A DNA stretch of 64,000 nucleotides from Maribacter arcticus (lineage in GTDB: Bacteria; Bacteroidota; Bacteroidia; Flavobacteriales; Flavobacteriaceae), in assembly GCF_900167935.1 (NCBI RefSeq), contig NZ_FUYL01000002.1, positions 360,985 through 424,984 of the forward strand. Reading direction: 5' to 3'. Under the pieces are notes generated by a model. The model was not told where the DNA came from, did no database searches, and saw only the letters and a program-made list of their open reading frames with translations. A program made the position numbers and the translations under genes. This document shows, in pieces, positions 37,454 through 47,622 of the stretch (its first letter is position 1; every line of letters starts with the position of its first letter).

Positions 37454-37546
37454 GAGTTCTACCCAAACACCCTATTTTATTTGTTAATATTTTAATTGTT
37501 ACAAATTAAACATTTTGTTATATTTTGATTATTCTTTATTCTTTTC

Positions 37547-37577
37547 CTTGTGCAGATTATAGTAATGGTTATTTTTG
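37547..37577 (+). promoter_or_regulatory. Promoter of asd
   Basis: CTTG at 37547-37550, a 19-base spacer, and TATTTTTG at 37570-37577, an exact -7 match. The expected start is near 37584, leaving about 19 bases before the ATG. Confidence 0.65.
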
Positions 37578-37602
37578 CCGCTTAATTGTAATGAACTAAC
37601 AA

Positions 37603-38592
37603 ATGAAAGTAGCTGTTGTAGGTGCCACAGGCATGGTAGGCGAAGTAATGTTGAAAGTATTGGCAGAACGTAATTTTCCGATAACGGAACTATTGTTGGT
37701 TGCTTCTGAACGTTCCGTTGGTAAAAAAATGATCTTTAAAGGTAAAGAACATACCGTAATTGGGTTGGCAGATGCTGTAGCTGCAAGACCAAATATTGCA
37801 ATCTTTTCTGCAGGTGGCGACACGTCTTTAGAATGGGCTCCAAAATTTGCTGAAGTAGGCACAACGGTAGTAGATAATTCTTCTGCCTGGAGAATGGACC
37901 CCACCAAAAAATTAGTGGTTCCTGAAATAAACGCTCATGAACTTACCGCAAATGATAAAATAATCGCTAACCCAAATTGCTCTACAATACAATTGGTAAT
38001 GGCCTTATATCCATTGCACAAAAAATATAAAATGAAACGTGTTGTTGTTTCAACCTATCAGTCTGTTTCAGGTACTGGAGTGAAAGCTGTAAAACAACTC
38101 GAAAATGAAATCGCAGGCATACAAGGTGAAATGGCCTATCCTTACCCAATTGGCAGAAATGCTTTGCCTCATTGTGATGTGTTCATGGAAAATGGCTATA
38201 CAAAAGAAGAGATGAAACTAGCACGCGAGCCACAAAAAATATTAGATGACCGTACATTCTCAATTAGTGCCACTGCCGTTCGTATACCAACTTCCGGTGG
38301 ACATTCAGAATCTGTAAACGTTGAATTTGAAAATGACTTTGAGCTAAATGAAGTACGTCGACTTTTAAACGAAATGCCTGGTGTAACGGTTCAAGATAAC
38401 CCAGATACAAACACCTACCCAATGCCTATATACGCACATGATAAAGATGAAGTTTTTGTAGGCCGTATACGTAGAGATGAAACACAACGAAATACATTAA
38501 ACATGTGGATAGTTGCCGATAACTTAAGAAAAGGTGCCGCTACGAATGCTGTACAAATTTCAGAATACTTAGTCGAAAAAGGACTAGTTTAA
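37603..38592 (+). CDS. asd: Aspartate-semialdehyde dehydrogenase
   Basis: 329 residues. Nucleotide-binding GATGMVGE at the N terminus, catalytic Cys126 in NPNCSTIQ, and the His in RIPTSGGHSE. It reduces aspartyl phosphate to aspartate semialdehyde with NADPH, on the path to lysine, threonine, methionine and diaminopimelate. Own promoter and terminator. Confidence 0.96.
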   Translation: MKVAVVGATGMVGEVMLKVLAERNFPITELLLVASERSVGKKMIFKGKEHTVIGLADAVAARPNIAIFSAGGDTSLEWAPKFAEVGTTVVDNSSAWRMDPTKKLVVPEINAHELTANDKIIANPNCSTIQLVMALYPLHKKYKMKRVVVSTYQSVSGTGVKAVKQLENEIAGIQGEMAYPYPIGRNALPHCDVFMENGYTKEEMKLAREPQKILDDRTFSISATAVRIPTSGGHSESVNVEFENDFELNEVRRLLNEMPGVTVQDNPDTNTYPMPIYAHDKDEVFVGRIRRDETQRNTLNMWIVADNLRKGAATNAVQISEYLVEKGLV

Positions 38593-38611
38593 ATCACATT
38601 TAAAGAACGTT

Positions 38612-38648
38612 AAAACCTTCAAAACTTATCTGTTTTGAAGGTTTTTTT
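38612..38648 (+). terminator. Terminator of asd
   Basis: Stem AAAACCTTCAAAAC / GTTTTGAAGG with a six-base loop and a T7 tail. It excludes the in-frame TTG at 38635 as a start for the next gene. Confidence 0.85.
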
Positions 38649-38676
38649 ATGGTATTTTAGTCAAAAACTGCTACTA

Positions 38677-40833
38677 ATGAAAAAATTATTGCCTGGCTTA
38701 TTGGCCATTATCCTAATCTCTTCATGTAAAAATGAATCTAAACCCGAACCTATTATTGTGAATTACCCCAAAACAAACAAAGTTGATACCATAGACACTT
38801 ATTTTGGAACAGAAGTTAAAGATGCCTACCGTTGGTTAGAGGATGATAGAAGTACAGAAACAGAAGCTTGGGTTAAAGACCAAAATAAGACCACTTTTGG
38901 TTATTTAGAAAAAATACCTTTTCGAAAAGATTTAAAGAATAGGCTTGAAAAATTATGGAATTATGAAAAACTAGGTTCTCCCCGAAAAAGAGGAGACTAC
39001 ACCTATTTCTATAAAAATGATGGGTTACAAAACCAATATGTCGTCTATAGAGCAAAAGGTAATGAAGAGCCAGAAGTATTTCTAGACCCTAATACTTTTT
39101 CAGAAGATGGCACAACCTCCTTAGCTGGCTTAACATTTACCAAAGACGGCTCATTAGCTGCCTATCTTATCTCAGAAGGTGGTAGCGACTGGCGTAAAGC
39201 GATTGTACTTAACGCCGAAACCAAGGAAATTATGGAAGATACCTTGGTAGATATAAAATTCAGCGGAATTTCATGGCGAGGTAATGATGGTTTTTATTAT
39301 TCTAGTTATGATAAACCAAAAGGTAGTGAGCTTTCTGCAAAGACAGATCAACATAAGTTGTACTACCACAAATTAGGAACTCTTCAAAAAACAGATGCTC
39401 TTGTTTATGGAGGAACTCCCTTAGAAAAACATCGATATGTTGGCGGTAGTGTTACAGAAGATAATAAATATTTAGTGATTAGCGCATCGATTTCTACGTC
39501 GGGAAACAAGCTATTTATACAAGATCTCGAAGACCCAAATGGTCTGCTTATTCCCGTAGTTGAAGACACAAAATCAGATAATTATGTAATAGACAATGTT
39601 GGGTCAAAACTGTATATAGTTACCGATAGAAATGCTCCCAACAAAAAGATAGTTACTGTTGATGCCAAAAATCCGGAGTCAGAGCATTGGGTAGGTTTTA
39701 TTCCTGAAACAGATAATGTGCTTAGTCCGAATATCGGTGGCGGTTACTTTTTTACCGAATATATGGTTGATGCCATCTCGAAAGTATTTCAATATGATTA
39801 TGAAGGCAAACTGGTGCGTGAGGTTCAATTGCCAGGTTTAGGTTCTGCAAGTGGTTTTGGCGGCGAAAAAGAAGACAAGGAATTCTATTTTTCCTTCACC
39901 AATTATAACACTCCGGGATCCACCTACAAATACGCTATTGAAAGCGGTAAATATGAACTGTATTGGAAACCAGAAATCGATTTCAATCCAGAAGGTTATG
40001 AGTCTAAACAAGTATTTTATCCTTCTAAAGATGGCACTAAAATACCCATGATTATTACTTATAAAAAAGGTGTAGAACTGAATGGTAAAAACCCTACTAT
40101 ATTATATGGTTATGGCGGATTCAATGTTAGCCTTACTCCTTCTTTCAGTATTACCAATGCCGTATGGATGGAACAAGGCGGTGTTTATGCCGTTCCAAAT
40201 TTACGCGGTGGTGGTGAGTATGGTAAAAAATGGCATGATGCGGGTATCAAGACCAAAAAGCAAAACGTATTCGATGATTTTATTGCAGCAGCTGAATATT
40301 TGATTTCGAATAAATATACTTCCAAAGAATACCTCGCTATTAGAGGCGGTTCTAATGGCGGACTATTAGTGGGCGCCGCTATGACCCAAAGACCCGATTT
40401 AATGCAAGTGGCCTTGCCCGCTGTTGGTGTTATGGATATGTTACGCTATCATACATTTACGGCTGGTGCCGGATGGGCGTATGATTATGGTACGGCAGAA
40501 GATGATAAAGAGATGTTCGAATATTTAAAAGGGTATTCCCCTGTTCATAATGTTAAGGCCGGAACCTCTTATCCTGCTACATTAGTAACTACTGGAGATC
40601 ATGATGATCGCGTAGTGCCCGCACATAGTTTTAAATTTGCTGCAGAATTACAAGAAAAACAGGTAGGTGCAAACCCAACCCTAATTCGTATAGAAACCAA
40701 TGCAGGCCATGGTGCCGGAACACCTGTAAGCAAAACAATTGAGCAATATGCCGACATATTTGGCTTTACCCTATTTAATATGGGATATAAAGAATTACCA
40801 AACAAAAGTGTATTAAAAGATTTTAAAGAGTAA
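38677..40833 (+). CDS. Prolyl oligopeptidase (S9A) lipoprotein
   Basis: 718 residues from the ATG at 38677. Lipoprotein signal with lipobox LISSC, then a seven-bladed propeller region (about 90-440) and an alpha/beta-hydrolase domain. Catalytic Ser559 in RGGSNGG, DHDDRV at 641-646 and His678 in NAGHGAG are at positions expected for prolyl endopeptidases. It cleaves short peptides after proline in the periplasm or at the cell surface. Single unit with terminator. Confidence 0.93.
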   Translation: MKKLLPGLLAIILISSCKNESKPEPIIVNYPKTNKVDTIDTYFGTEVKDAYRWLEDDRSTETEAWVKDQNKTTFGYLEKIPFRKDLKNRLEKLWNYEKLGSPRKRGDYTYFYKNDGLQNQYVVYRAKGNEEPEVFLDPNTFSEDGTTSLAGLTFTKDGSLAAYLISEGGSDWRKAIVLNAETKEIMEDTLVDIKFSGISWRGNDGFYYSSYDKPKGSELSAKTDQHKLYYHKLGTLQKTDALVYGGTPLEKHRYVGGSVTEDNKYLVISASISTSGNKLFIQDLEDPNGLLIPVVEDTKSDNYVIDNVGSKLYIVTDRNAPNKKIVTVDAKNPESEHWVGFIPETDNVLSPNIGGGYFFTEYMVDAISKVFQYDYEGKLVREVQLPGLGSASGFGGEKEDKEFYFSFTNYNTPGSTYKYAIESGKYELYWKPEIDFNPEGYESKQVFYPSKDGTKIPMIITYKKGVELNGKNPTILYGYGGFNVSLTPSFSITNAVWMEQGGVYAVPNLRGGGEYGKKWHDAGIKTKKQNVFDDFIAAAEYLISNKYTSKEYLAIRGGSNGGLLVGAAMTQRPDLMQVALPAVGVMDMLRYHTFTAGAGWAYDYGTAEDDKEMFEYLKGYSPVHNVKAGTSYPATLVTTGDHDDRVVPAHSFKFAAELQEKQVGANPTLIRIETNAGHGAGTPVSKTIEQYADIFGFTLFNMGYKELPNKSVLKDFKE

Positions 40834-40857
40834 AACCATTTCATTATCAATAAATTA

Positions 40858-40894
40858 TTGAAAAATCCGTTTCAAATAGAAGCGGATTTTTCAA
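40858..40894 (+). terminator. Terminator of the prolyl oligopeptidase gene
   Basis: Sixteen-pair stem (TTGAAAAATCCGTTTC / GAAGCGGATTTTTCAA, one G-T pair) with a five-base loop; the T run lies within the 3' arm. Confidence 0.8.
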
Positions 40895-40918
40895 TTTTGC
40901 AATTCAAAGAATAAATAC

Positions 40919-41908
40919 ATGTTACGAGTAGAAAATCTTTCTTTTTCTTATGATAGGCTTCAAGTTTTAGAATCTATTGATTTAAGGATTCAACGCGGAG
41001 AGCATGTCGCCATAATTGGAGAAAGTGGGTGCGGTAAAAGTACTTTACTTAAACTCCTTTATGGGTTGATGGACTTGGAGCAAGGTGAAATTTACTGGGA
41101 CGATGAGCAAATTCTAGGCCCTGCTTACAACTTAGTACCAGGAGCTCCATTTATGAAATACCTTTCTCAAGATTTTGATTTGATGCCCTTTATTTCCGTT
41201 GCTGAAAATATCAGTCAATACCTATCTGTTTTCTATCCAGAAGAACTTAAGGAAAGAACTCAAGAGCTTCTAGAAATGATTGAGCTTACGGAGTTTGCTG
41301 ACAAAAAGGTAAAAACCCTAAGCGGTGGTCAACAGCAACGAGTTGCCCTTGCGAGGGTTTTGGCTCAAAAACCAGAAGTTTTACTCTTAGATGAACCTTT
41401 CGGGCATATCGACAATTTTCTTAAAAATAGCCTACGACGAAATATTTTCAATTACTTAAAAGAAAATAGAATTACCACCATTGTTGCAACACATGATGTA
41501 AACGATGTATTACCATTTGCTGATCGCGCTGTTGTTTTAAGAGACAAAGAAATAATTGCGAGGGCTAGGCCGATGGAACTTTACAAAAATCCGAAGAGCT
41601 TATATGTGGCATCCCTTTTTGGTGAAGCAAGTTTGATTTCTATAGATGTACTTAAAACCTATGCAAATACGAAACGAAAAATTATCGTGTATACGCATGA
41701 GTTTAGAGTATCACCGTCTTCAGGTTTAAAGGTTACTGTTGAAAAAGCATATCCTATGGGTAGTCACTTTTTAACCGAAAGTAGAAGTACCGATAATGAA
41801 GTCATCTTTTTTAATGCTAACCAACTGCTACCAAAGGGTAAAGAGGTGTTTTTAAACGTGGCTATTGAAACTATCAATCAGCGTATCCAAGAAGCCGATT
41901 CAATCTAA
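40919..41908 (+). CDS. ABC transporter ATP-binding protein (PotA/FbpC-like, no adjacent permease)
   Basis: 329 residues. Walker A GESGCGKST, Q loop, signature LSGGQQQRVALARVLA, Walker B VLLLDEP, and His in VATHDV. A C-terminal domain of about 120 residues may be TOBE-like. It would power import of an ion or polyamine, yet no permease or binding protein is nearby, so its partners lie elsewhere. The start follows the upstream terminator by 25 bases. Confidence 0.87.
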   Translation: MLRVENLSFSYDRLQVLESIDLRIQRGEHVAIIGESGCGKSTLLKLLYGLMDLEQGEIYWDDEQILGPAYNLVPGAPFMKYLSQDFDLMPFISVAENISQYLSVFYPEELKERTQELLEMIELTEFADKKVKTLSGGQQQRVALARVLAQKPEVLLLDEPFGHIDNFLKNSLRRNIFNYLKENRITTIVATHDVNDVLPFADRAVVLRDKEIIARARPMELYKNPKSLYVASLFGEASLISIDVLKTYANTKRKIIVYTHEFRVSPSSGLKVTVEKAYPMGSHFLTESRSTDNEVIFFNANQLLPKGKEVFLNVAIETINQRIQEADSI

Positions 41909-42020
41909 AAAAAGATAAAGCTTACATTAACATTATTGAAAAACAAGTCATCTCTAATACACAGTTTTTCGTTGAAAAGTAGGAACATTTGTTTTTAATT
42001 ACTTTTGTAAAAATCCTATT

Positions 42021-42422
42021 TTGAATCAAGACCAAATTAGTACTGAATTACAGTTTAAGGCTATTAGAAGTAGTGGCCCTGGTGGTCAGCATGCAAATAA
42101 GGTTTCCTCTAAAGTAGAACTCTCTTTTGAATTAAATACTTCTAATGGACTTACCGAACGAGAAAAGAAAAGAATTCAATTAAAACTTGATAGCAAATTA
42201 ACCAATGACAGCGTGTTGATTTTACAATGTGATGAATCACGAAGTCAACACCAAAACAAACAATTGGTAATCAAACGATTTTTTAAATTACTTGAAAAAT
42301 CTTTAATAGTACCAAAGCCTAGAAAAAAAAGCAAACCAACCAGGTCGTCGATTGAAAAAAGATTGAAGGGCAAAAAAATAGCCTCTCTTAAAAAACTGAA
42401 TCGAAGTAAACCAGAGCTTTAA
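42021..42422 (+). CDS. arfB: Alternative ribosome-rescue factor ArfB (peptidyl-tRNA hydrolase)
   Basis: 133 residues beginning at TTG (42021). The catalytic GGQ at 21-23 is in SSGPGGQHANKVSSKVEL, and the basic C-terminal tail enters the empty mRNA channel. It releases peptides from ribosomes stalled without a stop codon. It differs from full release factors by its short length. The stop overlaps that of the convergent FAH-family gene (TTAA at 42419-42422). Confidence 0.92.
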   Translation: MNQDQISTELQFKAIRSSGPGGQHANKVSSKVELSFELNTSNGLTEREKKRIQLKLDSKLTNDSVLILQCDESRSQHQNKQLVIKRFFKLLEKSLIVPKPRKKSKPTRSSIEKRLKGKKIASLKKLNRSKPEL

Positions 42423-43255
42423 CCCACACGGTTTATCAACGTGCCAATGCCATCTATTGAAATAACAACCTCGTCACCAATCTCTAATGTAAAATCGCTT
42501 GACGGTATAATACCTGTGCCGGTCATTAATAAACTACCATTAGGAAACGTACATTCTCTATAAAGGTATTCTACAATATCTACTAGTTTTCGTTTTATTT
42601 GGTCAATACCAATATTTTTTTTAAATACGTTTTTCCCTGCCCTATTGATGGTCAAACTTATTTTAGTGTTCGTTGGCAAGGGTTCGTTGGTTAGCAATAC
42701 ACAAGGGCCTAGTGCAGCACAACCATCATAGGTTTTAGCCTGCGGTAAATACAACGGGTTCTCCCCCTCAATACTTCTAGAACTCATATCGTTACCTATG
42801 GTGTATCCTACAATTTTACCATTAGATGTAATGACTAAGGTTAATTCTGGTTCGGGAACATTCCACGTTGAGTCTTTTCGAATTCGAACAATACCTTCAT
42901 TACCCACCGTACGGTGGGCCGTAGCTTTGAAAAATAATTCTGGACGATCAGCCTCATAAACTTTAGCGTAGAAACTACTTCCCCCAGATTCTTTAGATTC
43001 CTCTTCCCTTCCTAATTTACTATTATAATAAGTGACACCACTTGCCCAAATTTCTTGACTTTGAACAGGAGCTTTTAGTTCGTTTTCTAAAATAGAACTG
43101 GCATCCTTAATTCTATTGCTCTCATTTAGTTTTGACTGGGTATTAGCGATAATGCCATCATCGTTAATAAACTCGTCCCAATTTTCTTGTTCAAGTAGGT
43201 GGAATCTAGATTCATTCTCTATTAGAATTCCACTTTTAGTATTATATACTTTCAT
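42419..43255 (-). CDS. Fumarylacetoacetate hydrolase-family enzyme
   Basis: 278 residues. The FAH C-terminal domain shows PEPELTLVI with metal-binding acidic residues, YTIGNDMSSRSIEG, and LYLPQAKTYDGCAALGP. In this neighbourhood it probably acts as a 2-keto-3-deoxy-sugar-acid dehydratase (2-oxoglutarate-semialdehyde-forming type) or similar. Gene order with a GntP permease and an IlvD/Edd dehydratase supports sugar-acid catabolism, but the substrate is inferred. No semialdehyde dehydrogenase lies nearby. Confidence 0.82.
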   Translation of the reverse strand: MKVYNTKSGILIENESRFHLLEQENWDEFINDDGIIANTQSKLNESNRIKDASSILENELKAPVQSQEIWASGVTYYNSKLGREEESKESGGSSFYAKVYEADRPELFFKATAHRTVGNEGIVRIRKDSTWNVPEPELTLVITSNGKIVGYTIGNDMSSRSIEGENPLYLPQAKTYDGCAALGPCVLLTNEPLPTNTKISLTINRAGKNVFKKNIGIDQIKRKLVDIVEYLYRECTFPNGSLLMTGTGIIPSSDFTLEIGDEVVISIDGIGTLINRVG

Positions 43256-43266
43256 ATTATATGCGT

Positions 43267-44595
43267 TTATGCAAAGATTGAATAAAAGATAAAAACGGTA
43301 ATAGCGCCTGTAAGTCCAAGTAAACCACTTCCCAAACTAAATAATCGATATCCTGTTTTCACATTCATACCGCTCATTTGGGTTACGACCCAAAAGAAAC
43401 TATCGTTGGCATGAGAAACAACGGCTGATCCCGCACCGATTACGATTACAACCAAGGCTTTTTGTATTTCAGAATCAAAACCAAGTGATGACATCATGGG
43501 CATAATGATAGATGCTGTAGTCACTAAAGCCACTGTTGAAGAACCTTGGGCTGTTTTTATAGCTGCCGCCAAAACAAAAGGCAAGAATATACCCATATTA
43601 TATTCAGTTAGGGTTTGTCCTAAAATATCAGCAATACCTGAATTCTGTAAAATTTTTCCAAATATCCCGCCTGCTCCTGTTATCAAAATTATTGATGCGG
43701 CATCCTTAATTGCTTTACCTACCCACCCAGAAGATGATAGCATATCATAATTTAACTTCTTGGGTAATAATAGACATAATAAAATACCAATTAACAAGGA
43801 TATTACCGGCTCTCCTACAAAATTTATGAAGTCTATAAAACCGTTATCCAATCCTGTTCTTGTTGGATTTAAAACTGATTTCAATACAATAAGTACAATC
43901 GGAACAAGAATTGGAATGGAGGATTTAAGCGCTCCTGGAGAATCTTTTATTTCCTTTTCGGCTATTAATACATCTTCAACATCTGGCTCTATATACGTTT
44001 TTGAAGCATATTTCTTCGCGAAAATAATCCCAACAATCAAAGCTACTAAACTAGTGGGAAAACCAAAGGCAATGACCAACCCCAAATCTGCGTCCAATAT
44101 TCCTGCAGCTGCAATGGGCCCAGGTGTTGGTGGCACCATAGTATGAGAAGCCATTAGACCCAAACCTAAGGCTATTGCCGGCCCTGCAATCGATATTTTT
44201 GCTTTCTTAGAAAGGCTTTTGTTCAACGGATGCAACAGCATAAAACCGCTATCTGCAAAAACAGGAATTGACACGATATAACCAATAATACCCATAGCCG
44301 TAGGCACTCTTTTGCTTCCAATAATTTTCAACACCTTCTCTGCTATTGCGAAAGCGCCTCCGGTATTCTCTAAAAATGCCCCTATGATGACTCCAAGAAC
44401 AATTATCAAACCTATTTTTCCCAATGTTCCACCAAAACCTTCATTTATAGATACTATAATATCGGCATAAGGCATGCCAGCAAAAATTCCATATAAAATA
44501 GAAATAATGAAGAGCGCTAAAAAAGCATGTATTTTCAGCTTAGTCGTTAATATGATGATGGCAATAACTGCAATTATTAAATAGAATATTTCCAT
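43267..44595 (-). CDS. Gluconate/sugar-acid:H+ symporter (GntP family)
   Basis: 442 residues with about 12-14 membrane segments. GntP features include PVFADSGFMLL, MASHTMVPPTPGPIAAA and ITTASIIMP-like TTASIIMPM. Family members import gluconate or other sugar acids. It sits between the two catabolic enzymes, four bases downstream of the dehydratase gene and 11 bases upstream of the FAH-family gene, so all three form one operon. Confidence 0.92.
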   Translation of the reverse strand: MEIFYLIIAVIAIIILTTKLKIHAFLALFIISILYGIFAGMPYADIIVSINEGFGGTLGKIGLIIVLGVIIGAFLENTGGAFAIAEKVLKIIGSKRVPTAMGIIGYIVSIPVFADSGFMLLHPLNKSLSKKAKISIAGPAIALGLGLMASHTMVPPTPGPIAAAGILDADLGLVIAFGFPTSLVALIVGIIFAKKYASKTYIEPDVEDVLIAEKEIKDSPGALKSSIPILVPIVLIVLKSVLNPTRTGLDNGFIDFINFVGEPVISLLIGILLCLLLPKKLNYDMLSSSGWVGKAIKDAASIILITGAGGIFGKILQNSGIADILGQTLTEYNMGIFLPFVLAAAIKTAQGSSTVALVTTASIIMPMMSSLGFDSEIQKALVVIVIGAGSAVVSHANDSFFWVVTQMSGMNVKTGYRLFSLGSGLLGLTGAITVFIFYSIFA

Positions 44596-44598
44596 AGT

Positions 44599-46320
44599 TT
44601 AATGTAAATCTCGTTCTACTTTTGACCCTGAACCACCTACAAGGAAATCTAAATCAGCTCCTTTATCGGCTTGTTCTACATGATCAATATACATTTTAAC
44701 ATATCCTCGTTTAGCTAACGGTTCTGGGGCAACCCATTCTTTTTTTCGTTTAATTAACTCTTCTAATTCAACATCAAGATGCAGTGAACGTTTTTCCACA
44801 TTCAATTCTATCATGTCACCATTTTTCACAAATGCTAACGTTCCACCAACCGTAGATTCTGGAGATACATGAAGAATAACCGTTCCCGCAGCTGTTCCGC
44901 TCATTCGCCCATCTGAAATGCGAATAATATCAGTTATTCCTTTTGCTAATAGTTTTTTAGGAAGGTCAACATTACCCACTTCCGGCATTCCTGGATATCC
45001 TTTTGGACCAACACCCTTAAGAACAATCACACTATTCTCATCAATTTCTAAATTTGGGTCGTCAATCCGCTCATGGTAGTCTTCCATACTTTCAAATACA
45101 ACCGCTTCACCACGATGCTTCATCAATTTTGGTGTAGCTGCCGAGGGTTTAATAACGGCTCCATTTTCACATAAATTCCCTTTTAATACGGCAATTCCCG
45201 CTTTTTCCTGAAAAGGATGTTCCAAAGCTGCAATAACATCTCTGTCATAACATACTTCACTTTCGTAATTATCTGTAATTTTCTTACCATTAACAGTAAT
45301 GGTCTCATCATGTAACAATGGTTTCAATTCTTTCATGACCACTGGCAATCCGCCTGCATAAAAGAAGTCTTCCATTAAATATTTTCCAGACGGTTTTAAA
45401 TTTACAAGCAAAGGCACTTTACTGCCTACAATATCAAAATCCTCTAAATTTAATTTCACTCCTATTCTACCTGCAATTGCTGTTAAATGAATTATAAGAT
45501 TTGTTGAGCCACCTACGGCAGCATTGGTTACAATCGAATTCTCAAACGCTTTTCTAGTTAATATTTTAGAAAGTTTTAAATCTTCCTTTACCATTTCTAC
45601 AATTCGCCTTCCAGATAATTGAGCGAATAATTTTTTTCTTGAATCAACTGCAGGTATTGAAGAAAAGCCTGGTAATGTTAACCCTAAAGCTTCACACATA
45701 GTAGCCATAGTTGAAGCGGTACCCATGGTATTGCAATGCCCAATACTTCTAGCAACACAAACTTCTGCTTCTTTAATATCTTCTGCTGAATATCCTCCAA
45801 TCTCTTGGCGCTCTTTTATCATCCAGTTCATAGAACCAGAACCTATCTTCTCTCCTCTAAAACGACCTGTTAACATAGGCCCGCCAGGAACAACAATGGT
45901 AGGTAGATCTACACTACACGCGCCCATTATTGTGGAAGGTGTGGTTTTATCACATCCTGTCAATAAAACGATTCCGTCTAATGGATTGGCGCGAATGGAT
46001 TCTTCTGTATCCATACTCGCTAAATTGCGAAATAACATGGTAGTGGGTTTCATAATAGTCTCGCCTAAAGACATTACTGGAAACTCTAAAGGAAATCCGC
46101 CTGCTTCTAAAATTCCTCTTTTTACAACCTCAGCAAAATCTCGAAGGTGGCCATTACATGGTGTTAGTTCAGACCAGGTATTACAAATTCCTATTACTGG
46201 TTTCCCTTCAAAATAATCATCGGGATATCCTTGATTTCTTAACCAAGATCGGTGAACAAAACCCATTTTATCGTTACCACCAAACCACTCGCTACTTCGT
46301 AATTTTCTTTTCTTATCCAT
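44599..46320 (-). CDS. IlvD/Edd family dehydratase (sugar-acid dehydratase)
   Basis: 573 residues. Hallmarks of the iron-sulfur dehydratase family: NTWSELTPCN, TGCDKTTPS, GHCNTMGTASTM and DGRMSGTAAG. The N terminus RSSEWFGGNDKMGFVHRSW matches the subgroup of pentonate and hexonate dehydratases better than dihydroxy-acid dehydratase (IlvD proper). It would turn an aldonate, such as arabinonate, into a 2-keto-3-deoxy acid. First gene of the operon. Confidence 0.9.
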   Translation of the reverse strand: MDKKRKLRSSEWFGGNDKMGFVHRSWLRNQGYPDDYFEGKPVIGICNTWSELTPCNGHLRDFAEVVKRGILEAGGFPLEFPVMSLGETIMKPTTMLFRNLASMDTEESIRANPLDGIVLLTGCDKTTPSTIMGACSVDLPTIVVPGGPMLTGRFRGEKIGSGSMNWMIKERQEIGGYSAEDIKEAEVCVARSIGHCNTMGTASTMATMCEALGLTLPGFSSIPAVDSRKKLFAQLSGRRIVEMVKEDLKLSKILTRKAFENSIVTNAAVGGSTNLIIHLTAIAGRIGVKLNLEDFDIVGSKVPLLVNLKPSGKYLMEDFFYAGGLPVVMKELKPLLHDETITVNGKKITDNYESEVCYDRDVIAALEHPFQEKAGIAVLKGNLCENGAVIKPSAATPKLMKHRGEAVVFESMEDYHERIDDPNLEIDENSVIVLKGVGPKGYPGMPEVGNVDLPKKLLAKGITDIIRISDGRMSGTAAGTVILHVSPESTVGGTLAFVKNGDMIELNVEKRSLHLDVELEELIKRKKEWVAPEPLAKRGYVKMYIDHVEQADKGADLDFLVGGSGSKVERDLH

Positions 46321-46383
46321 ATTATTAATTAGGCAAAAAAAGATATGCCGGCTTTAAGATAGCCAAATATTTTATACGAAATA

Positions 46384-46854
46384 TTATTGAATTGTTAGTA
46401 TCGTTGAGGTTTTGCCATTAAAATGAAAAGTGTCTCCGATAGCCTTACCGTAAATCAATTTTCCGATTGGAGTAGCGGCAGATATACAATACACAGAATT
46501 GGTCGAATTTTTATACTCTCCTGCAGATATCGCTATATAATATGCGAAGGAATCGGTCATTACCAAGTTTCCCAAACCAACCAATTGGGAGTTCCTGTCT
46601 TTTGGCACTTTAGAAAGAAGTTGTTGTGTTTTTTCTAATTCTGATAATTGCTGACCCAGTTTTTCGCGCTCTAATTGAATCATTGCCCTGCCAGTTTCAT
46701 GCTTATCACCCGCACTACTTTTTGTTTCTGATGTTAGCGCAGTTTCAAGTTCTTTTATCTGCCTCTGTATTCTTCCTAGCCTCTCTGCCACAAATTGCCC
46801 ACAATAATTGTAAGCTTCATTCTTTAAGGTATCGAATTCTTCAATTTTCTTCAA
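46384..46854 (-). CDS. GreA/GreB-like protein
   Basis: 156 residues. An N-terminal coiled coil (about 1-85) and a C-terminal domain (TPIGKLIYGKAIGDTFHF) resemble transcript-cleavage factors GreA/GreB. Whether the acidic tip needed for RNA cleavage is functional cannot be judged; similar Flavobacteria proteins are often misnamed. It overlaps the upstream lipoprotein gene by 14 bases, so translation is probably coupled. Confidence 0.65.
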   Translation of the reverse strand: MKKIEEFDTLKNEAYNYCGQFVAERLGRIQRQIKELETALTSETKSSAGDKHETGRAMIQLEREKLGQQLSELEKTQQLLSKVPKDRNSQLVGLGNLVMTDSFAYYIAISAGEYKNSTNSVYCISAATPIGKLIYGKAIGDTFHFNGKTSTILTIQ

Positions 46855-47452
46855 CGTGGTATAAATCTGCTAATTTATAAATCAAGTAATTTACCATTTG
46901 ATGGTCTGCATCGCCAGATTGTATCATTCTTAGGATAGCACCTTCATTTTCAATTTTAAAATAATCTAAATCACCCGAACGGTCCTCACTAAAAATATTC
47001 CAAGACTTTAGCCCACTCAACATCGCTTTATGAGCTTCATATTTTTTAGTGATTTCATGCTCTTGCTTTTTACTAATTGATATAGACAATTCATCGTCTT
47101 GCAATAATTTATAATCTGCAGAAATACGGGCATCTGCTTTCTCTGCTTCGGTAATTATTTTAAAATATGCCTTTGATACCAGAGCCTGGTACCGGTCTTC
47201 AAAACCAGCTTCTATTTTTGCATCATTGGCTAGTAAAACCTCGTTATCATTACTAGCATATAACGCTTCTGTATTTTCAGTATTGTTTGCACGCAAAGAC
47301 TCTTGCCATGCTTGAGATTTTATCAATTCTTTCCACACTTTAGCATATTCGCGCTGGTAGTGCGTTTGTGACGCACCGCATCCTAAAATGCACATAACCA
47401 CTAACACAGCTAACATTTTACCCGTGGCACTCCTTTGTGTCAATTCTTTCAT
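46841..47452 (-). CDS. Hypothetical lipoprotein
   Basis: 203 residues from the ATG at 47452; a start nine codons earlier would precede a good signal peptide and is less likely. Lipobox ILGC, then a mostly helical domain with many charged residues (QREYAKVWKELIKS, KKQEHEITKKYEAHKA). No known family recognised. It is coupled to the Gre-like gene downstream, which is unexpected for an exported protein. Confidence 0.7.
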   Translation of the reverse strand: MKELTQRSATGKMLAVLVVMCILGCGASQTHYQREYAKVWKELIKSQAWQESLRANNTENTEALYASNDNEVLLANDAKIEAGFEDRYQALVSKAYFKIITEAEKADARISADYKLLQDDELSISISKKQEHEITKKYEAHKAMLSGLKSWNIFSEDRSGDLDYFKIENEGAILRMIQSGDADHQMVNYLIYKLADLYHVEEN

Positions 47453-47622
47453 ATAGTATTCAATGCTATTACAAACCATATTAGTAGTCTACTGTTCTAG
47501 GTAAACCGATACATTAATCCGGGTAATAGATAAGCCAAGGGGATGTACAATTTAAAAATAAAATCAAGAGAATACGTGTCTTTCGGATAAGATTTAAAAA
47601 AACAAGTTAAAAGGAATACAAG

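Noticed and set aside
43760-44146. 128-codon plus-strand frame antisense to the GntP gene
   Set aside because: Shadow of a membrane-protein gene; sequence lacks features and has no regulatory signals.
45725-46216. 163-codon plus-strand frame antisense to the dehydratase
   Set aside because: Long only because the real gene lacks stops on the opposite strand; no homology recognised.
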